Below, piece by piece: positions 44,205 to 53,099 of a stretch of 64,000 nt of DNA. The notes beneath the pieces are model-generated. The model was not told where the DNA came from and searched no databases. It saw nothing but the letters and a program-made list of their open reading frames with translations. Both the position numbers and the translations under genes were made by a program. The DNA is from MPNO01 sp965205995 (GTDB lineage Bacteria > Pseudomonadota > Alphaproteobacteria > MPNO01): NCBI GenBank assembly GCA_965205995.1, contig OZ242200.1, forward strand, positions 744,001 to 808,000, given 5' to 3'. The stretch's first letter is position 1; each line of letters starts with the position of its first letter.

Positions 44205-45482
44205 TTACCCCGGCGGCCGAATCGCGTCGAGTCCGCCGAGATAGGGGCGCAGCGCCTCGGGCACGGCAACGGATCCGTCGGCCTGCTGGCCGTTTTCCAG
44301 CACCGCGATCAGCAGCCGGCCGACCGCGACGCCGGAGCCGTTGAGCGTGTGCACGAAGGCGGTCCCCTTGCGGTCCCCGGGGCGGTAGCGCGCGCGCATC
44401 CGCCGCGCCTGGAAGTCGCCGCAATTCGAGCAGCTGGAGATCTCCCGATAGGCCTTCTGCCCCGGTAGCCAGACCTCGATGTCATAGGTCTTCTCCGCCG
44501 CGAAGCCGAGATCGCCGGTGGCGAGGACCACCACCCGGTAAGGCAGGCCGAGCCGCTTGAGCACCTCCTCGGCGGCCCCGGTCATCCGCTCATGCTCCTC
44601 CGCCGAGTCCTCGGGCCGGGCGATGCTGACCAGCTCGACTTTCTGGAACTGGTGCTGGCGCAGCATGCCGCGGGTGTCGCGCCCGGCTGCGCCGGCCTCC
44701 GAGCGGAAGCAGGGGGTGAGCGCGACGAAGCGGAGAGGCAGACCGGCGGCGTCGAGAATGTCGCCGGCGACCAGATTGGTCAGCGGCACCTCGGCGGTCG
44801 GGATCAGCCAGTGACCGGTCGTGGTGCGGAACAGGTCTTCGCCGAATTTGGGTAGCTGGCCGGTGCCGAAGAGCGCCGCGTCCCGCACCAGGAGCGGCGT
44901 ACTGACCTCGGTATAGCCGAACTCGGCGGTGTGCAGGTCCAGCATGAAGCCCGCGAGCGCGCGCTCGAGCCGGGCGAGCGCGCCGTTGAGGACCACGAAC
45001 CTGGCGCCGGAAAGCTTGGAGGCGGCGGCGAAGTCCATCATGCCGAGGGCTTCGCCGATCTCGACGTGATCCCTGGCCTCGAAGGGAAATGCGGGCGGCG
45101 CGCCGAAGCGCCGGAGCTCGACATTGGCGCTCTCGTCGGGACCGTCGGGAACGTCCCCGGCGGGCAGGTTGGGCACCTCCGTCAGGAGCGCGTCGATCTC
45201 GGCCCCGATGCCCGAGCACTCGTCTTCCAGCGTCTGCATACGGGTCTTGATGGCGGCGACTTCGTCGATCAGGGCGGTCGCGTCCCTGCCCTGCTTTTTC
45301 GCCGCCCCGATTTCGCGCGAGGCCTCGTTGCGCCGGGTCTGGTGGGTCTGGAGCTCGGTCTGCCGCGCACGGCGGTCGCCGTCCAGCGCGAGGATCCGGG
45401 CGCCGAGCGGCGCGAGCCCACGGCGCTCCAGCCCGCGGTCGAGGTCGCCGGGGTTCTCCCTGATCCAACGAAGATCAAGCAT
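44205..45482 (-). CDS. serS: Seryl-tRNA synthetase
   Basis: Charges tRNA-Ser (one of which is encoded at 4331-4420). 425 aa. An N-terminal coiled-coil arm (residues about 27-105) that grips the tRNA variable arm is followed by the class II core: motif 2 near FRSEAGAAGRDTRGMLRQHQF and motif 3 ISSCSNCGDFQARRM, with LNGSGVAVGRLLIAVLENGQ at the end. Starts MLDLRWIRENP at an ATG, the usual bacterial start. Confidence 0.97.
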   Translation of the reverse strand: MLDLRWIRENPGDLDRGLERRGLAPLGARILALDGDRRARQTELQTHQTRRNEASREIGAAKKQGRDATALIDEVAAIKTRMQTLEDECSGIGAEIDALLTEVPNLPAGDVPDGPDESANVELRRFGAPPAFPFEARDHVEIGEALGMMDFAAASKLSGARFVVLNGALARLERALAGFMLDLHTAEFGYTEVSTPLLVRDAALFGTGQLPKFGEDLFRTTTGHWLIPTAEVPLTNLVAGDILDAAGLPLRFVALTPCFRSEAGAAGRDTRGMLRQHQFQKVELVSIARPEDSAEEHERMTGAAEEVLKRLGLPYRVVVLATGDLGFAAEKTYDIEVWLPGQKAYREISSCSNCGDFQARRMRARYRPGDRKGTAFVHTLNGSGVAVGRLLIAVLENGQQADGSVAVPEALRPYLGGLDAIRPPG

Positions 45483-45511
45483 CGACTACTCCGCTGTCGC
45501 AGAAAGCCCGG

Positions 45512-46306
45512 CTATTCGGACGCATCCTCGGCGGCTTCGCGCTCGGCGCGTTTGCGCTCCATGATCCGCGCGCCGATAATCGAGGCTTCGTACAGCAGGA
45601 TGATCGGCAATGCGAGCCCGATCTGGCTGAAAACGTCGGGCGGTGTCAGGACCGCGGCGGCGACGAACACCGCGACGATCGCGTAGCGCCGCTTGGCCGC
45701 GAGCCCGTCCGCGGTGACGATCCCGGCGCGCGCCAGCAGCATCAGGAATACCGGCAGTTCGAAGCCGATTCCGAAGGCGAAGATCAGCCGCATCACGAGC
45801 GACAGATACTGGTCGACCTTGGGCTCGACCTCGATCGCCAGGTCGCCGGGATCGGCGGGGCGCTGAAAATCGAGAAAGAACTCCCACGCCACCGGCATCA
45901 CGGCGTAATAGACCAGCGCGGCGCCGGTGCAGAACAGGATCGGGGTCGCGAGCAAAAACGGCAGGAACGCCCGGCGCTCGTTCTTGTAGAGGCCGGGGGC
46001 CACGAACAGCCAGAGCTGCATCGAGATCAGCGGGAACGCAATCAGGGCGGCGGTGAAGAACGCCACCTTGACGTATGTGAAGAACGCCTCGTGGAGGGCG
46101 GTGAAGATCATCCGCCCGCCTTCCCGGTCCTCGAGCGCGGCGGCAAGCGGCCTCACCAGGAAGGCGAAGATATCCTCGGCCACGAAGAAGCAGGCGAAGA
46201 ACGTGACGATGAAGCCGATGGCGCTGTAGATAAGCCGGCTGCGCAACTCGATCAGGTGATCGAGCAGCGGCATCGCCTTGTCTTCCCTGGTGTCGTCGGC
46301 TGCCAC
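45512..46306 (-). CDS. tatC: Twin-arginine translocase subunit TatC
   Basis: Core receptor of the Tat pathway, which exports folded proteins. 264 aa with six membrane helices. MPLLDHLIELRSRLIYSAIGF is the conserved N-terminal signal-binding segment; helix 2 region FFTYVKVAFFTAALIAFPLISMQLW and FAFGIGFELPVFLMLLARAGIV are typical. The ATG is 2 bp after the tatB stop. With tatA and tatB it forms the operon tatABC. Confidence 0.96.
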   Translation of the reverse strand: MAADDTREDKAMPLLDHLIELRSRLIYSAIGFIVTFFACFFVAEDIFAFLVRPLAAALEDREGGRMIFTALHEAFFTYVKVAFFTAALIAFPLISMQLWLFVAPGLYKNERRAFLPFLLATPILFCTGAALVYYAVMPVAWEFFLDFQRPADPGDLAIEVEPKVDQYLSLVMRLIFAFGIGFELPVFLMLLARAGIVTADGLAAKRRYAIVAVFVAAAVLTPPDVFSQIGLALPIILLYEASIIGARIMERKRAEREAAEDASE

Positions 46307-46308
46307 GC

Positions 46309-46872
46309 TTACTCACCCGGACCGGATTTGGCGGCGACGGCTTCCTTGTCGCCCTCGGAAGACGGGGCGGCGGCGCTCTCTCCGGTTTCGGACGGCTCGG
46401 TTTCGGACGGCTCGGTTTCGGACGGCTCGGGTTCGGACGGCTCGGCTTCGGAGGGCTCGGCTTCGGAGGGCTCGGCTTCGGACGGCTCGGCTTCGGAGGG
46501 CTCGGCTTCGGAGGGCTCGGCTTCCGAGGGCTCGGGTTCGATCCCCTCCCCCTTCGCCCGTTCTTCATCCTCGAAATCGAACGTCGTCGCGTCGTCGAGC
46601 CACTCGGTTTCGATCTCGTCCTCGATATCGCGCTTGATGGTGTTGACCATGCCGTCGGGGTCGAGCTCCGCCTGCAGCGAGTCCTTGACCTTGTCGAGCT
46701 CGGCCTCGCGCGCCATGTCCTCCAGCCCGCCCTGGAACTCGCGCGCAAGCTCCCTGGCGCGGCGGATCCATTGGCTGACCGTGCGCACCAGGCCGGGCAA
46801 GTCCTTCGGACCGATCACGATCAGCGCGATCACGATAACGATCAGGAATTCCCAACTGCCGATGTCAAGCAT
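46309..46872 (-). CDS. tatB: Twin-arginine translocase subunit TatB with acidic pentapeptide repeats
   Basis: Single-helix partner of TatC. WEFLIVIVIALIVIGPKDLPGLVRTVSQW contains the membrane helix with the conserved Glu (residue 8) and the GPKDLP hinge, followed by an amphipathic helix. The C-terminal part (about 115-165) is built of repeats of E-P-S-E-A/T, encoded by about ten 15-bp units. Length 187 is longer than usual because of this tail. No charge-balancing residues break the repeat. Confidence 0.94.
   Translation of the reverse strand: MLDIGSWEFLIVIVIALIVIGPKDLPGLVRTVSQWIRRARELAREFQGGLEDMAREAELDKVKDSLQAELDPDGMVNTIKRDIEDEIETEWLDDATTFDFEDEERAKGEGIEPEPSEAEPSEAEPSEAEPSEAEPSEAEPSEAEPSEPEPSETEPSETEPSETGESAAAPSSEGDKEAVAAKSGPGE
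46383..46540. repeat. 15-bp tandem repeat array inside tatB
   Basis: About ten and a half copies of a 15-bp unit (GGCTCGG.TTCGGA.), differing at two or three positions. It keeps the reading frame and encodes the E-P-S-E-A/T tail. Copy number is expected to vary between strains. Confidence 0.9.
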
Positions 46873-46966
46873 CGGCGGGCCGATCCATCATGAGGTTGCC
46901 GTCCAAGCGGGTGTCCGGCCGGTGGCCGCTTCTAGCGCGCGGCGCCGCACCCTCCGTCCACGGTTC

Positions 46967-47200
46967 TCAGCTCTTGGCGGCTTCGTCGCGTTCCCGGGCT
47001 TCCGCCGGGATTTCCTTCGCGGGCTCCTGGGCGTCCGCCTTCACCGCGCCCGCTGGATCCGAGTCCTTCAGGCCCTTCTTGAAGGCGTTGATGCCGCGCG
47101 CCGCATCGCCCATGAGACGCGAGAGCTTTCCGCCGCCCCCGAACAGGACGAGGACCACAACGAGGACGACAAGCCAATGCCAGATGCTAAACGATCCCAT
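46967..47200 (-). CDS. tatA: Twin-arginine translocase subunit TatA
   Basis: Forms the export pore of the Tat system. 77 aa: MGSFSIWHWLVVLVVVLVLFGGGGKLSRLMGD holds the membrane helix and FGGGGKLS hinge, followed by an amphipathic helix (ARGINAFKKGLKD) and an acidic tail. The ATG at 47200 has GGAG eight bases upstream; a start at 47239 would add 13 residues not seen in TatA. Followed by tatB after 94 bp. Confidence 0.95.
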   Translation of the reverse strand: MGSFSIWHWLVVLVVVLVLFGGGGKLSRLMGDAARGINAFKKGLKDSDPAGAVKADAQEPAKEIPAEARERDEAAKS

Positions 47201-47344
47201 CGCGGGTGCTCCTGCCTTCTTTCCTGCCGTTTTCGCCACCGGCGAGTTTGGCAGAAAGCGTATATACCCGAAACCGCGCGGTCATGCACACGCGTTCGAA
47301 ACCGGCCCGCCCCGCGGCGGCAGGCGCGGCGCGCTGTCCTGCCC

Positions 47345-48019
47345 CTATTCGGCGGCGGCGGCCGGGGCGAAATCCGGAGCGTCGGCGAACTCGGCGGGCT
47401 CCGCCGGATCGAAGGAAAAGGCCACGACGCCGTTGCCGCCTTCATCCTCTTCGGACGCGCCGTCGGGCGTTTCCGCGGCGCCGATAGCCGTGCTCGCGGG
47501 GCGGGTATCGAGCAGCCCCGTCGCCTTGAGCTCGTCGATCCCGGGCAGGTCGGCGAGGCTCGACAGCCCGAAATGGACCAGAAACCCGTCCGTCGTGCCC
47601 CATGTCACCGGACGGCCCGGAGTCCGGCGTTTGCCGACCGGCCGGATCCAGCCGGCTTCCAGCAGGATGTCGAAGGTTCCGCGGCTCGCCGCGACCCCGC
47701 GGATCTCCTCGACCTCGGTCCGGGTCACCGGCTGGTGATAGGCGATGACGGCAAGCGTCTCCACCGCGGCCCGCGAGGGCTTGCGGTTCACCTTGCGTTC
47801 GAGCCGCATGTGGCCGGCAAGATCCTCGGCGGTGCGGAAGCACCAGCCGCCGCCGATGCGCAGCAGGTTGACGCCGCGCCCGGCATAGACCGCCGCGAGT
47901 TCGTCGATCAGGGCCGCGATGTCGGTACCCTCGGCGAAACGCTCGGCCAGGGCGGCCTCGTCGATCGGTTCGGAAGCGGCGAACAGGATCGCTTCCATAA
48001 GGCGCAGATCATGCTTCAT
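47345..48019 (-). CDS. scpB: Segregation and condensation protein B
   Basis: Kleisin-associated winged-helix subunit of the SMC-ScpAB condensin. 224 aa: LRLMEAILFAASEPIDEAALAERF is helix-turn-helix 1, PSRAAVETLAVIAYHQPVTRTEVEEIRGV and TFDILLEAGWIRPVGKRRTPGRPVTWGTTDGFLVHFGL the second. The C-terminal ~50 residues are acidic and unstructured. ATG at 48019 has GGAGG before it and overlaps the scpA end by 11 bp. Confidence 0.95.
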   Translation of the reverse strand: MKHDLRLMEAILFAASEPIDEAALAERFAEGTDIAALIDELAAVYAGRGVNLLRIGGGWCFRTAEDLAGHMRLERKVNRKPSRAAVETLAVIAYHQPVTRTEVEEIRGVAASRGTFDILLEAGWIRPVGKRRTPGRPVTWGTTDGFLVHFGLSSLADLPGIDELKATGLLDTRPASTAIGAAETPDGASEEDEGGNGVVAFSFDPAEPAEFADAPDFAPAAAAE

Positions 48020-48800
48020 TCCTGGCCTCCTGAACGGGTTGAGGGCCATTGCGGCCGCGTATGTATATGGGGCCGAACGGGCTCAATTGCCTGAACTCGA
48101 GTCGGCCCATGCGCGCGAGCTCGAGCCCGGCGACGAAGGTGGAGGCGACCGCCGAACGCAGCCGGATCCCTCCTCCGGCCTCCGGCGGCAGGAATTCCAG
48201 CAGGGTCCGCCAGCCGGCGGTGCCGCCGCTGAGCCCGCTCAGCCGCTCGATCGCCTCGGCGATCGAATAGAGCGTGCTCGGCTCGATCTCGAACACCGCT
48301 TCGGCGCCGCGCCGGCGGTTTTCCCCATAGGCCGACAGCAGGTCGAACAGGGAAACCTCGTATACCGAGCTGCGAACGACCTCGGTCTCCTGGGGATCGC
48401 CGCGGGCGAAGACGTCGCGGCCGAGCAGCGGGCGCGCCATCATCTGCTGCCCCCGCTCCTGCATCGCCTGCAGACGGCGGAGCTGGAAGGACAGCGCCTC
48501 GGCGAGCTCCGGGCCGCTGGGCTCCTCGTCGTCCTCCTCTTCGGGCAGCAGCAGCCGCGACTTCAGATAGACCAGCCAGGCCGCCATCACCAGGTAGTCG
48601 GCGGCGATCTCCAGATCGATCCGCCGCGCCGCCACGATGAAGGCGAGATACTGCTCGGCGAGGTCGAGGATGGAAATCCGGGTGAGATCGACCTTCTGCT
48701 GGCGCGCCAGCGCGAGCAGCACGTCGATCGGCCCCTCGTAGCCGTCGAGATCGAGCACCAGGGTTTCGTCGCGCCGGTCCGGCCGAAACCCGTCTTCCAT
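48009..48800 (-). CDS. scpA: Segregation and condensation protein A
   Basis: Kleisin subunit of the SMC-ScpAB complex. 263 aa. LDGYEGPIDVLLALARQQKVDLTRISILDLAEQYL at the N-terminus binds SMC, RRIDLEIAADYLVMAAWLVYLKSRLLLP follows, and the C-terminal winged helix has IVATFLAGLELARMGRLEFRQ-type sequence (here VASTFVAGLELARMGRLEFRQ). The start at 48800 gives MEDGFRPDRRDETLVLDLDG. It lies 20 bp after the S2P gene. Confidence 0.95.
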   Translation of the reverse strand: MEDGFRPDRRDETLVLDLDGYEGPIDVLLALARQQKVDLTRISILDLAEQYLAFIVAARRIDLEIAADYLVMAAWLVYLKSRLLLPEEEDDEEPSGPELAEALSFQLRRLQAMQERGQQMMARPLLGRDVFARGDPQETEVVRSSVYEVSLFDLLSAYGENRRRGAEAVFEIEPSTLYSIAEAIERLSGLSGGTAGWRTLLEFLPPEAGGGIRLRSAVASTFVAGLELARMGRLEFRQLSPFGPIYIRGRNGPQPVQEARNEA

Positions 48801-48820
48801 CCGATCTTCGTCGTCTTCAG

Positions 48821-49501
48821 TCAGGGTCCAAGCCCCGCAAGTCCCGCGATCACGTCCATCAGGAAACGAACCGGTGTCCCGATCAGCCAGGGGAAGACAT
48901 TGAGGTCGACCCCGATCTCCCGCCCCGCGTAAGGCAGGATGAACAGCAAGCCTATTATCACGAACAGGCCGAATCGCTCCATCCGGGCGAGCCGCCGGGC
49001 GAGCGGCAACGGCAACAGTCCGACCGCGATGCGGCCGCCGTCCAAGGGCGGCAGCGGGAGCATGTTGAACACCGCGAGCACGAGGTTGATCAGGATCGAG
49101 TTCTGCAAATTCTCCAGCACCCAGAGCTGAACCGAGCCGGGCAGCAGCGGGATCGAATGCAGCAAGGCGGCCGAAACCGTGGCGAGAGCGATATTGATCG
49201 CCGGCCCGGCGGCGGCGACCCAGACCATGTCCCGCCGGGGGTTGTCGAGGCGGCTGAAATCGACCGGCACCGGCTTCGCCCAACCGAAGACGAAATTGCT
49301 GAACGCCAGCAACAGCCCCGGTATGACGATGGTGCCGTAGGGGTCGACGTGGCGGAGCGGGTTGAAGGTCACGCGCCCCAGGCGCTTGGCCGTGTCGTCC
49401 CCGAGCTTCCAGGCGACATAGCCGTGCGCCGCCTCGTGCAGCGTGATCGCGATCAGGACGGGCAGGATCCATACCGACGCGGTGTAGGCCAGCTCCATCA
49501 T
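48821..49501 (-). CDS. Site-2 protease (M50) family membrane protein
   Basis: 226-residue intramembrane zinc metalloprotease. HEAAHGYVAWKLGDDTAKRLGRVT carries the HExxH motif within the first membrane segment; NMLPLPPLDGGRI supplies the third zinc ligand region (NxxPxPxLDGG). About four to five helices. It is of the short YwhC/RseP-like type without a PDZ domain. Its ATG overlaps the nagZ stop by 4 bp, making it part of the division/segregation operon. Confidence 0.92.
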   Translation of the reverse strand: MMELAYTASVWILPVLIAITLHEAAHGYVAWKLGDDTAKRLGRVTFNPLRHVDPYGTIVIPGLLLAFSNFVFGWAKPVPVDFSRLDNPRRDMVWVAAAGPAINIALATVSAALLHSIPLLPGSVQLWVLENLQNSILINLVLAVFNMLPLPPLDGGRIAVGLLPLPLARRLARMERFGLFVIIGLLFILPYAGREIGVDLNVFPWLIGTPVRFLMDVIAGLAGLGP

Positions 49502-50505
49502 TCTCCCACGCCTTCCGCCGCGTTCGGGATGCCGCCGCGGGCCATCGCAAGGCCGCTGCGGAACCGGGTCATGGCGCGGCCGGTCATCCGGCGCACCCCC
49601 GTCATGGCTTCGCGCATCTCGGCCAGCTCCCCGTTGCAGTGGAGAACCGCATCGCAGCCCGCATCGAACGCCGCCCGCGCGCGGGCGGCGGGGGCGCCCG
49701 ACAATGCGCCCATGCAGAGATCGTCCGAAATCAACAGGCCGCGATAGCCGATCGAGCCGCGAATCGCACGCTCCACGACGGCCGCCGACAGGGTTGCCGG
49801 GGCGGTGTCGTCGAACGCGGTATAGACGACGTGGGCGGTCATCGCCCAGGGCATGTCGCGAAGCGCCCGGAACGGCGCGAAATCGACCGCGAGCTCATCC
49901 TCCGGCGCATCGACCACGGGGAGCGACAGGTGGCTGTCGAGCGTCGCCCGCCCGTGCCCGGGCATGTGCTTGACGACGGGGACGACGCCAGCGGCGAGCA
50001 GCCCCTCGCAGACCGCGCGGCCGAGCGCGGCGACGACCGCGGGATCGGCGGAGAACGCGCGGTCGCCGATGATCGCGTGCCCGCCCGGCGCCGGCACGTC
50101 GAGCAGCGGCAGGCAATTGACGCTTATTCCGAGCTCCGCAAGTTCGCCGGCGATCTCCCGCGCGGCGATCCGGGCCGCATCGGCGGCGCGGTCCAGACCC
50201 TGCTCCGCCGCCATGTCGCCGAAGCTGCGCCACGGCGCCCGGCGCCGCCAATGCGGCGGTGCGAGACGCTGCACCCTGCCGCCTTCCTGGTCGATCAGGA
50301 CCGGCGCATCCTGCCGTCCCACGCTGTCGCGCAGCGCCGAGACCAGGTCGCGGACCTGCCGGGGCTCGCGGCAATTGCGCTTGAACAGGATGAAACCGAG
50401 GGGATCCGCGTCGGCGAACAGGGCGCGTTCGTCTCGTGTCGGCTCTTCGCCGGCGCAGCCGAAGACGATCGCCGCAGGGGGCTCGCGCTCAACGCTGGAC
50501 GACAA
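49498..50505 (-). CDS. nagZ: Beta-N-acetylhexosaminidase NagZ
   Basis: Cytoplasmic peptidoglycan-recycling enzyme that releases GlcNAc from anhydromuropeptides. 335 aa, GH3 fold. IDQEGGRVQRL binds substrate, VVKHMPGHGRATLDSHLSLP holds the acid/base His-Asp pair, and LLISDDLCMGAL the nucleophile Asp. Overlaps the SPOR gene by 17 bp and the S2P gene by 4 bp. Confidence 0.95.
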   Translation of the reverse strand: MSSSVEREPPAAIVFGCAGEEPTRDERALFADADPLGFILFKRNCREPRQVRDLVSALRDSVGRQDAPVLIDQEGGRVQRLAPPHWRRRAPWRSFGDMAAEQGLDRAADAARIAAREIAGELAELGISVNCLPLLDVPAPGGHAIIGDRAFSADPAVVAALGRAVCEGLLAAGVVPVVKHMPGHGRATLDSHLSLPVVDAPEDELAVDFAPFRALRDMPWAMTAHVVYTAFDDTAPATLSAAVVERAIRGSIGYRGLLISDDLCMGALSGAPAARARAAFDAGCDAVLHCNGELAEMREAMTGVRRMTGRAMTRFRSGLAMARGGIPNAAEGVGE

Positions 50506-51220
50506 GGCAGCTGACTTTGCGCTTGGACAGGGCCGCGCATAGCCGGCGCGCCGTCTCGCGGTTGGACACCGGACCCGCGAGGAGCCGGTAATAGACCCCC
50601 TTGGGCGGCCCCAGATCCTTCCTCTCTATCGCGAGGCCGAGACCGGAGAGCAATTTGCGATGCTGGCTGCGCAGCCGTTTCCATGATTTTTCGGCGGCGG
50701 CTCTGGAGCGGAGCGCCGCGAGCTGGAGACGGTATTTGCGCTCGACCGCGGGGGCGGATGGCCGCGCCGGGGGGGCGGTCGCCTTCGCCGCGGTCTCCGC
50801 CCTGGGGCGCGGCTCCGAACGATCCGGGGTCGCCATTGTCAGCGGAGCGTCCTGCTCCGCCGCCCGCAGGGTGTCCAGAGAGACCGGCGCCTCGGGCAGC
50901 GGAAGGAGGCGTTCGACCGGCTCGCCGACGGGCGCGGACTGGATGCGGTCGTAGATCCGTTTGTCCCGGTCGGGGGTGGCGCGGCCGCCGGGCGATTCGG
51001 GCTTGACCTTGAACGGCCCGGGATCGGCCTTGATGAGCACCGAGGCCCCGCCGGTCGCGGAAGACCGCCCTTCGCTATAGGCGTGAAGCAGCAACCCGGC
51101 GAAAGCGGCCAGAGCCGCGACACCGACCGCGCCGGAAAGGAATTTCCGGAACCACCGCCCGCCATTCCCTTCTTCCGGCGTTTCGCGACCGCTCCGGCCC
51201 GTGCCGGCGCTTCTCGCCAT
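50489..51220 (-). CDS. SPOR-domain cell-division protein
   Basis: 243-residue bitopic membrane protein. One helix (GAVGVAALAAFAGLLLHAYSE, about 30-50) anchors it; a Pro/Ala-rich periplasmic linker leads to a C-terminal SPOR domain (about 160-243: YRLQLAALRSRAAAEKSWKRL ... GPVSNRETARRLCAALSKRKVSCLVV), which binds denuded glycan at the septum. Found between argS and nagZ in many Alphaproteobacteria. Its ATG overlaps the argS stop by 4 bp. Confidence 0.93.
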   Translation of the reverse strand: MARSAGTGRSGRETPEEGNGGRWFRKFLSGAVGVAALAAFAGLLLHAYSEGRSSATGGASVLIKADPGPFKVKPESPGGRATPDRDKRIYDRIQSAPVGEPVERLLPLPEAPVSLDTLRAAEQDAPLTMATPDRSEPRPRAETAAKATAPPARPSAPAVERKYRLQLAALRSRAAAEKSWKRLRSQHRKLLSGLGLAIERKDLGPPKGVYYRLLAGPVSNRETARRLCAALSKRKVSCLVVQR

Positions 51221-52974
51221 CAGCGCATTTCCTCGACCGGCGCGACGCCCATGATATCGAGGCCCGAGGCGATGACGATCGCGGTCGCGCGGACGAGGGC
51301 CAGCCGGGCCCGGCTGAGCGCCGGGTCGCCGGCGATGACGAAGCGCCGATCCTCGTCGACATTTCCGAGGTTCCAGAGCCCGTGGAACGCCGCCGCGATT
51401 TCGGAGAGCGCGTAGGCGATGCGGTGCGGCTCCGCCGCCTCGGCTGCGGCCTCGACCACGCGCGGCCATGCCGCCAGCCGGCGGACCAGCGAGAGCTCCT
51501 GCTCGTCCAGGGCGTCGAACGCGGCGCCGGCGAGCGCGGCGTCGGAAAAATCTTCGCCCGGGAAGGCCGCGGCCGCGTTTCTCAGGGCCGAACAGGCCCG
51601 GGCGTGGGCGTATTGCACATAGAAGACGGGGTTGTCCTTCGATTGCTCGACCACCTGCGCAAGATCGAAATCCAGCGAGGCCTCGTTCCCTCGGGTGAGC
51701 ATGATGAAGCGGACGACATCCTTGCCGACACGGTCGACCACCTCGCGCAGCGTCACATACGTCCCCGCGCGCTTGGACATCTTGATCGGCTGGCCGGCTT
51801 CGGAAAGGTTGACCAGATTGCAGATCAGCACGTCGAAATCGGCCTCGCCGCCGCTCAGCGCCGCGACCGCCGCCTGCATGCGCTTGACGTACCCCTTGTG
51901 GTCGGCGCCCCACACGTCGATCAGCATCGGAAAGCCGCGTTCGAACTTGTCGCGGTGATAGGCCATGTCGGTTGCAAAATAGGTCCAACTGCCGTCGGAT
52001 TTGCGAATCGCCCGATCCGTGTCGTCGCCGAAGGCGGTCGAACGGAACAGGGTCTGCGGCCGCGCCTCCCAGTCTTCATCCGCCCTGCCCTTCGGCGGGT
52101 CGAGCACGCCGACATGCAACAGCCCGCGCCCTTCGAGATCGGTGAGCGCCCGTTCGACCGCGCCGGAGGCGGCGAGTTCGCGTTCGGAAGTGAACACGTC
52201 ATGCTCGATGCCGAGCGCCGCGAGATCCGCCCGGATCAAATCCATCATCGCCGCGATCGCGAATTCGCGGACCGGCGGCAGCCACTCATTTTCCCCGGCT
52301 ACCAGCCACTTGACGCCGTCACGAGCCAGCAGCGCCTGAGCCGTCTCGACGAGGTACTCACCAGGGTAGAAACCCTCCGGCTCTTCCCCCATCGTTTGTT
52401 CTTCGATCTCGTCGCAGTAGCGGCGGTAGAGGGACCGCGCGAGCAGGTCGACCTGAACGCCGGCGTCGTTGATGTAGTACTCGCGGGTTACTGCATAGCC
52501 CACCTTGGCCAAGAGATTGGCCAGCGCATCTCCGACCACGGCCCCTCTGCCGTGGCCGACATGCATCGGCCCGGTCGGGTTGACCGAGACGTATTCGACA
52601 TTGACCCTTTGTCCCGCGCCGAGGTCCGAATTGCCGTATGCGATGCCGGCGGCGAGGATGTCACGGAGCCGCGCGCGCCAGACATCGCCGTGCAGGCGGA
52701 GATTGACGAAGCCGGGCCCGGCGACCGACGCCTCGGTCACCTCTTCATGCGTGGACAGCGCCGCGGACAGCCGGTCGGCGAGGTCCCGCGGCTTCATGCC
52801 CAGGGCCTTGGCCCGCACCAGGGCGACATTGCTCGAAACCTCGCCGTGGCGCGGATCGCGCGGCGGCTCGATCGAGAAATCGGCGCCATCCGCAGACCGG
52901 CCCGGCCCGGCCTCCGCGGCGATGGCGGCAAGCGAGTCCTCGATGAGTTGCTTGACCGTGCTGAAAACGTTCAT
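51220..52974 (-). CDS. argS: Arginyl-tRNA synthetase
   Basis: Charges tRNA-Arg. 584 aa, class I. The HIGH-type motif is in NPTGPMHVGHGRGAVVGDAL (about residue 130); the KMSKS-type motif is IKMSKRAGTYVTL (about 398). The C-terminal anticodon domain contains SLDFDLAQVVEQSKDNPVFYVQYAHAR. Begins MNVFSTVKQLIEDSL. First gene of the long operon argS-SPOR-nagZ-S2P-scpAB; divergent from erpA. Confidence 0.97.
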   Translation of the reverse strand: MNVFSTVKQLIEDSLAAIAAEAGPGRSADGADFSIEPPRDPRHGEVSSNVALVRAKALGMKPRDLADRLSAALSTHEEVTEASVAGPGFVNLRLHGDVWRARLRDILAAGIAYGNSDLGAGQRVNVEYVSVNPTGPMHVGHGRGAVVGDALANLLAKVGYAVTREYYINDAGVQVDLLARSLYRRYCDEIEEQTMGEEPEGFYPGEYLVETAQALLARDGVKWLVAGENEWLPPVREFAIAAMMDLIRADLAALGIEHDVFTSERELAASGAVERALTDLEGRGLLHVGVLDPPKGRADEDWEARPQTLFRSTAFGDDTDRAIRKSDGSWTYFATDMAYHRDKFERGFPMLIDVWGADHKGYVKRMQAAVAALSGGEADFDVLICNLVNLSEAGQPIKMSKRAGTYVTLREVVDRVGKDVVRFIMLTRGNEASLDFDLAQVVEQSKDNPVFYVQYAHARACSALRNAAAAFPGEDFSDAALAGAAFDALDEQELSLVRRLAAWPRVVEAAAEAAEPHRIAYALSEIAAAFHGLWNLGNVDEDRRFVIAGDPALSRARLALVRATAIVIASGLDIMGVAPVEEMR

Positions 52975-53063
52975 TTCGACCCCGGGCCCGACAACGGAAC
53001 GATCGGCTGTCCGTGTTTGCGCGACGAAAGGAACGGTTTCAAGTGCTTATTGTCGGGAGCGGC

Positions 53064-53092
53064 TTGACCGGGTTGCGCCCCGGGCCTAGATA
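53064..53092 (+). promoter_or_regulatory. Promoter of erpA-xthA, apparently leaderless
   Basis: TTGACC (53064-53069), 17-bp spacer, TAGATA (53087-53092, continuing AT). The predicted first base is at about 53099-53100, the A of the erpA ATG, and no ribosome site is visible. Confidence 0.7.
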
Positions 53093-53099
53093 ATTGCCC

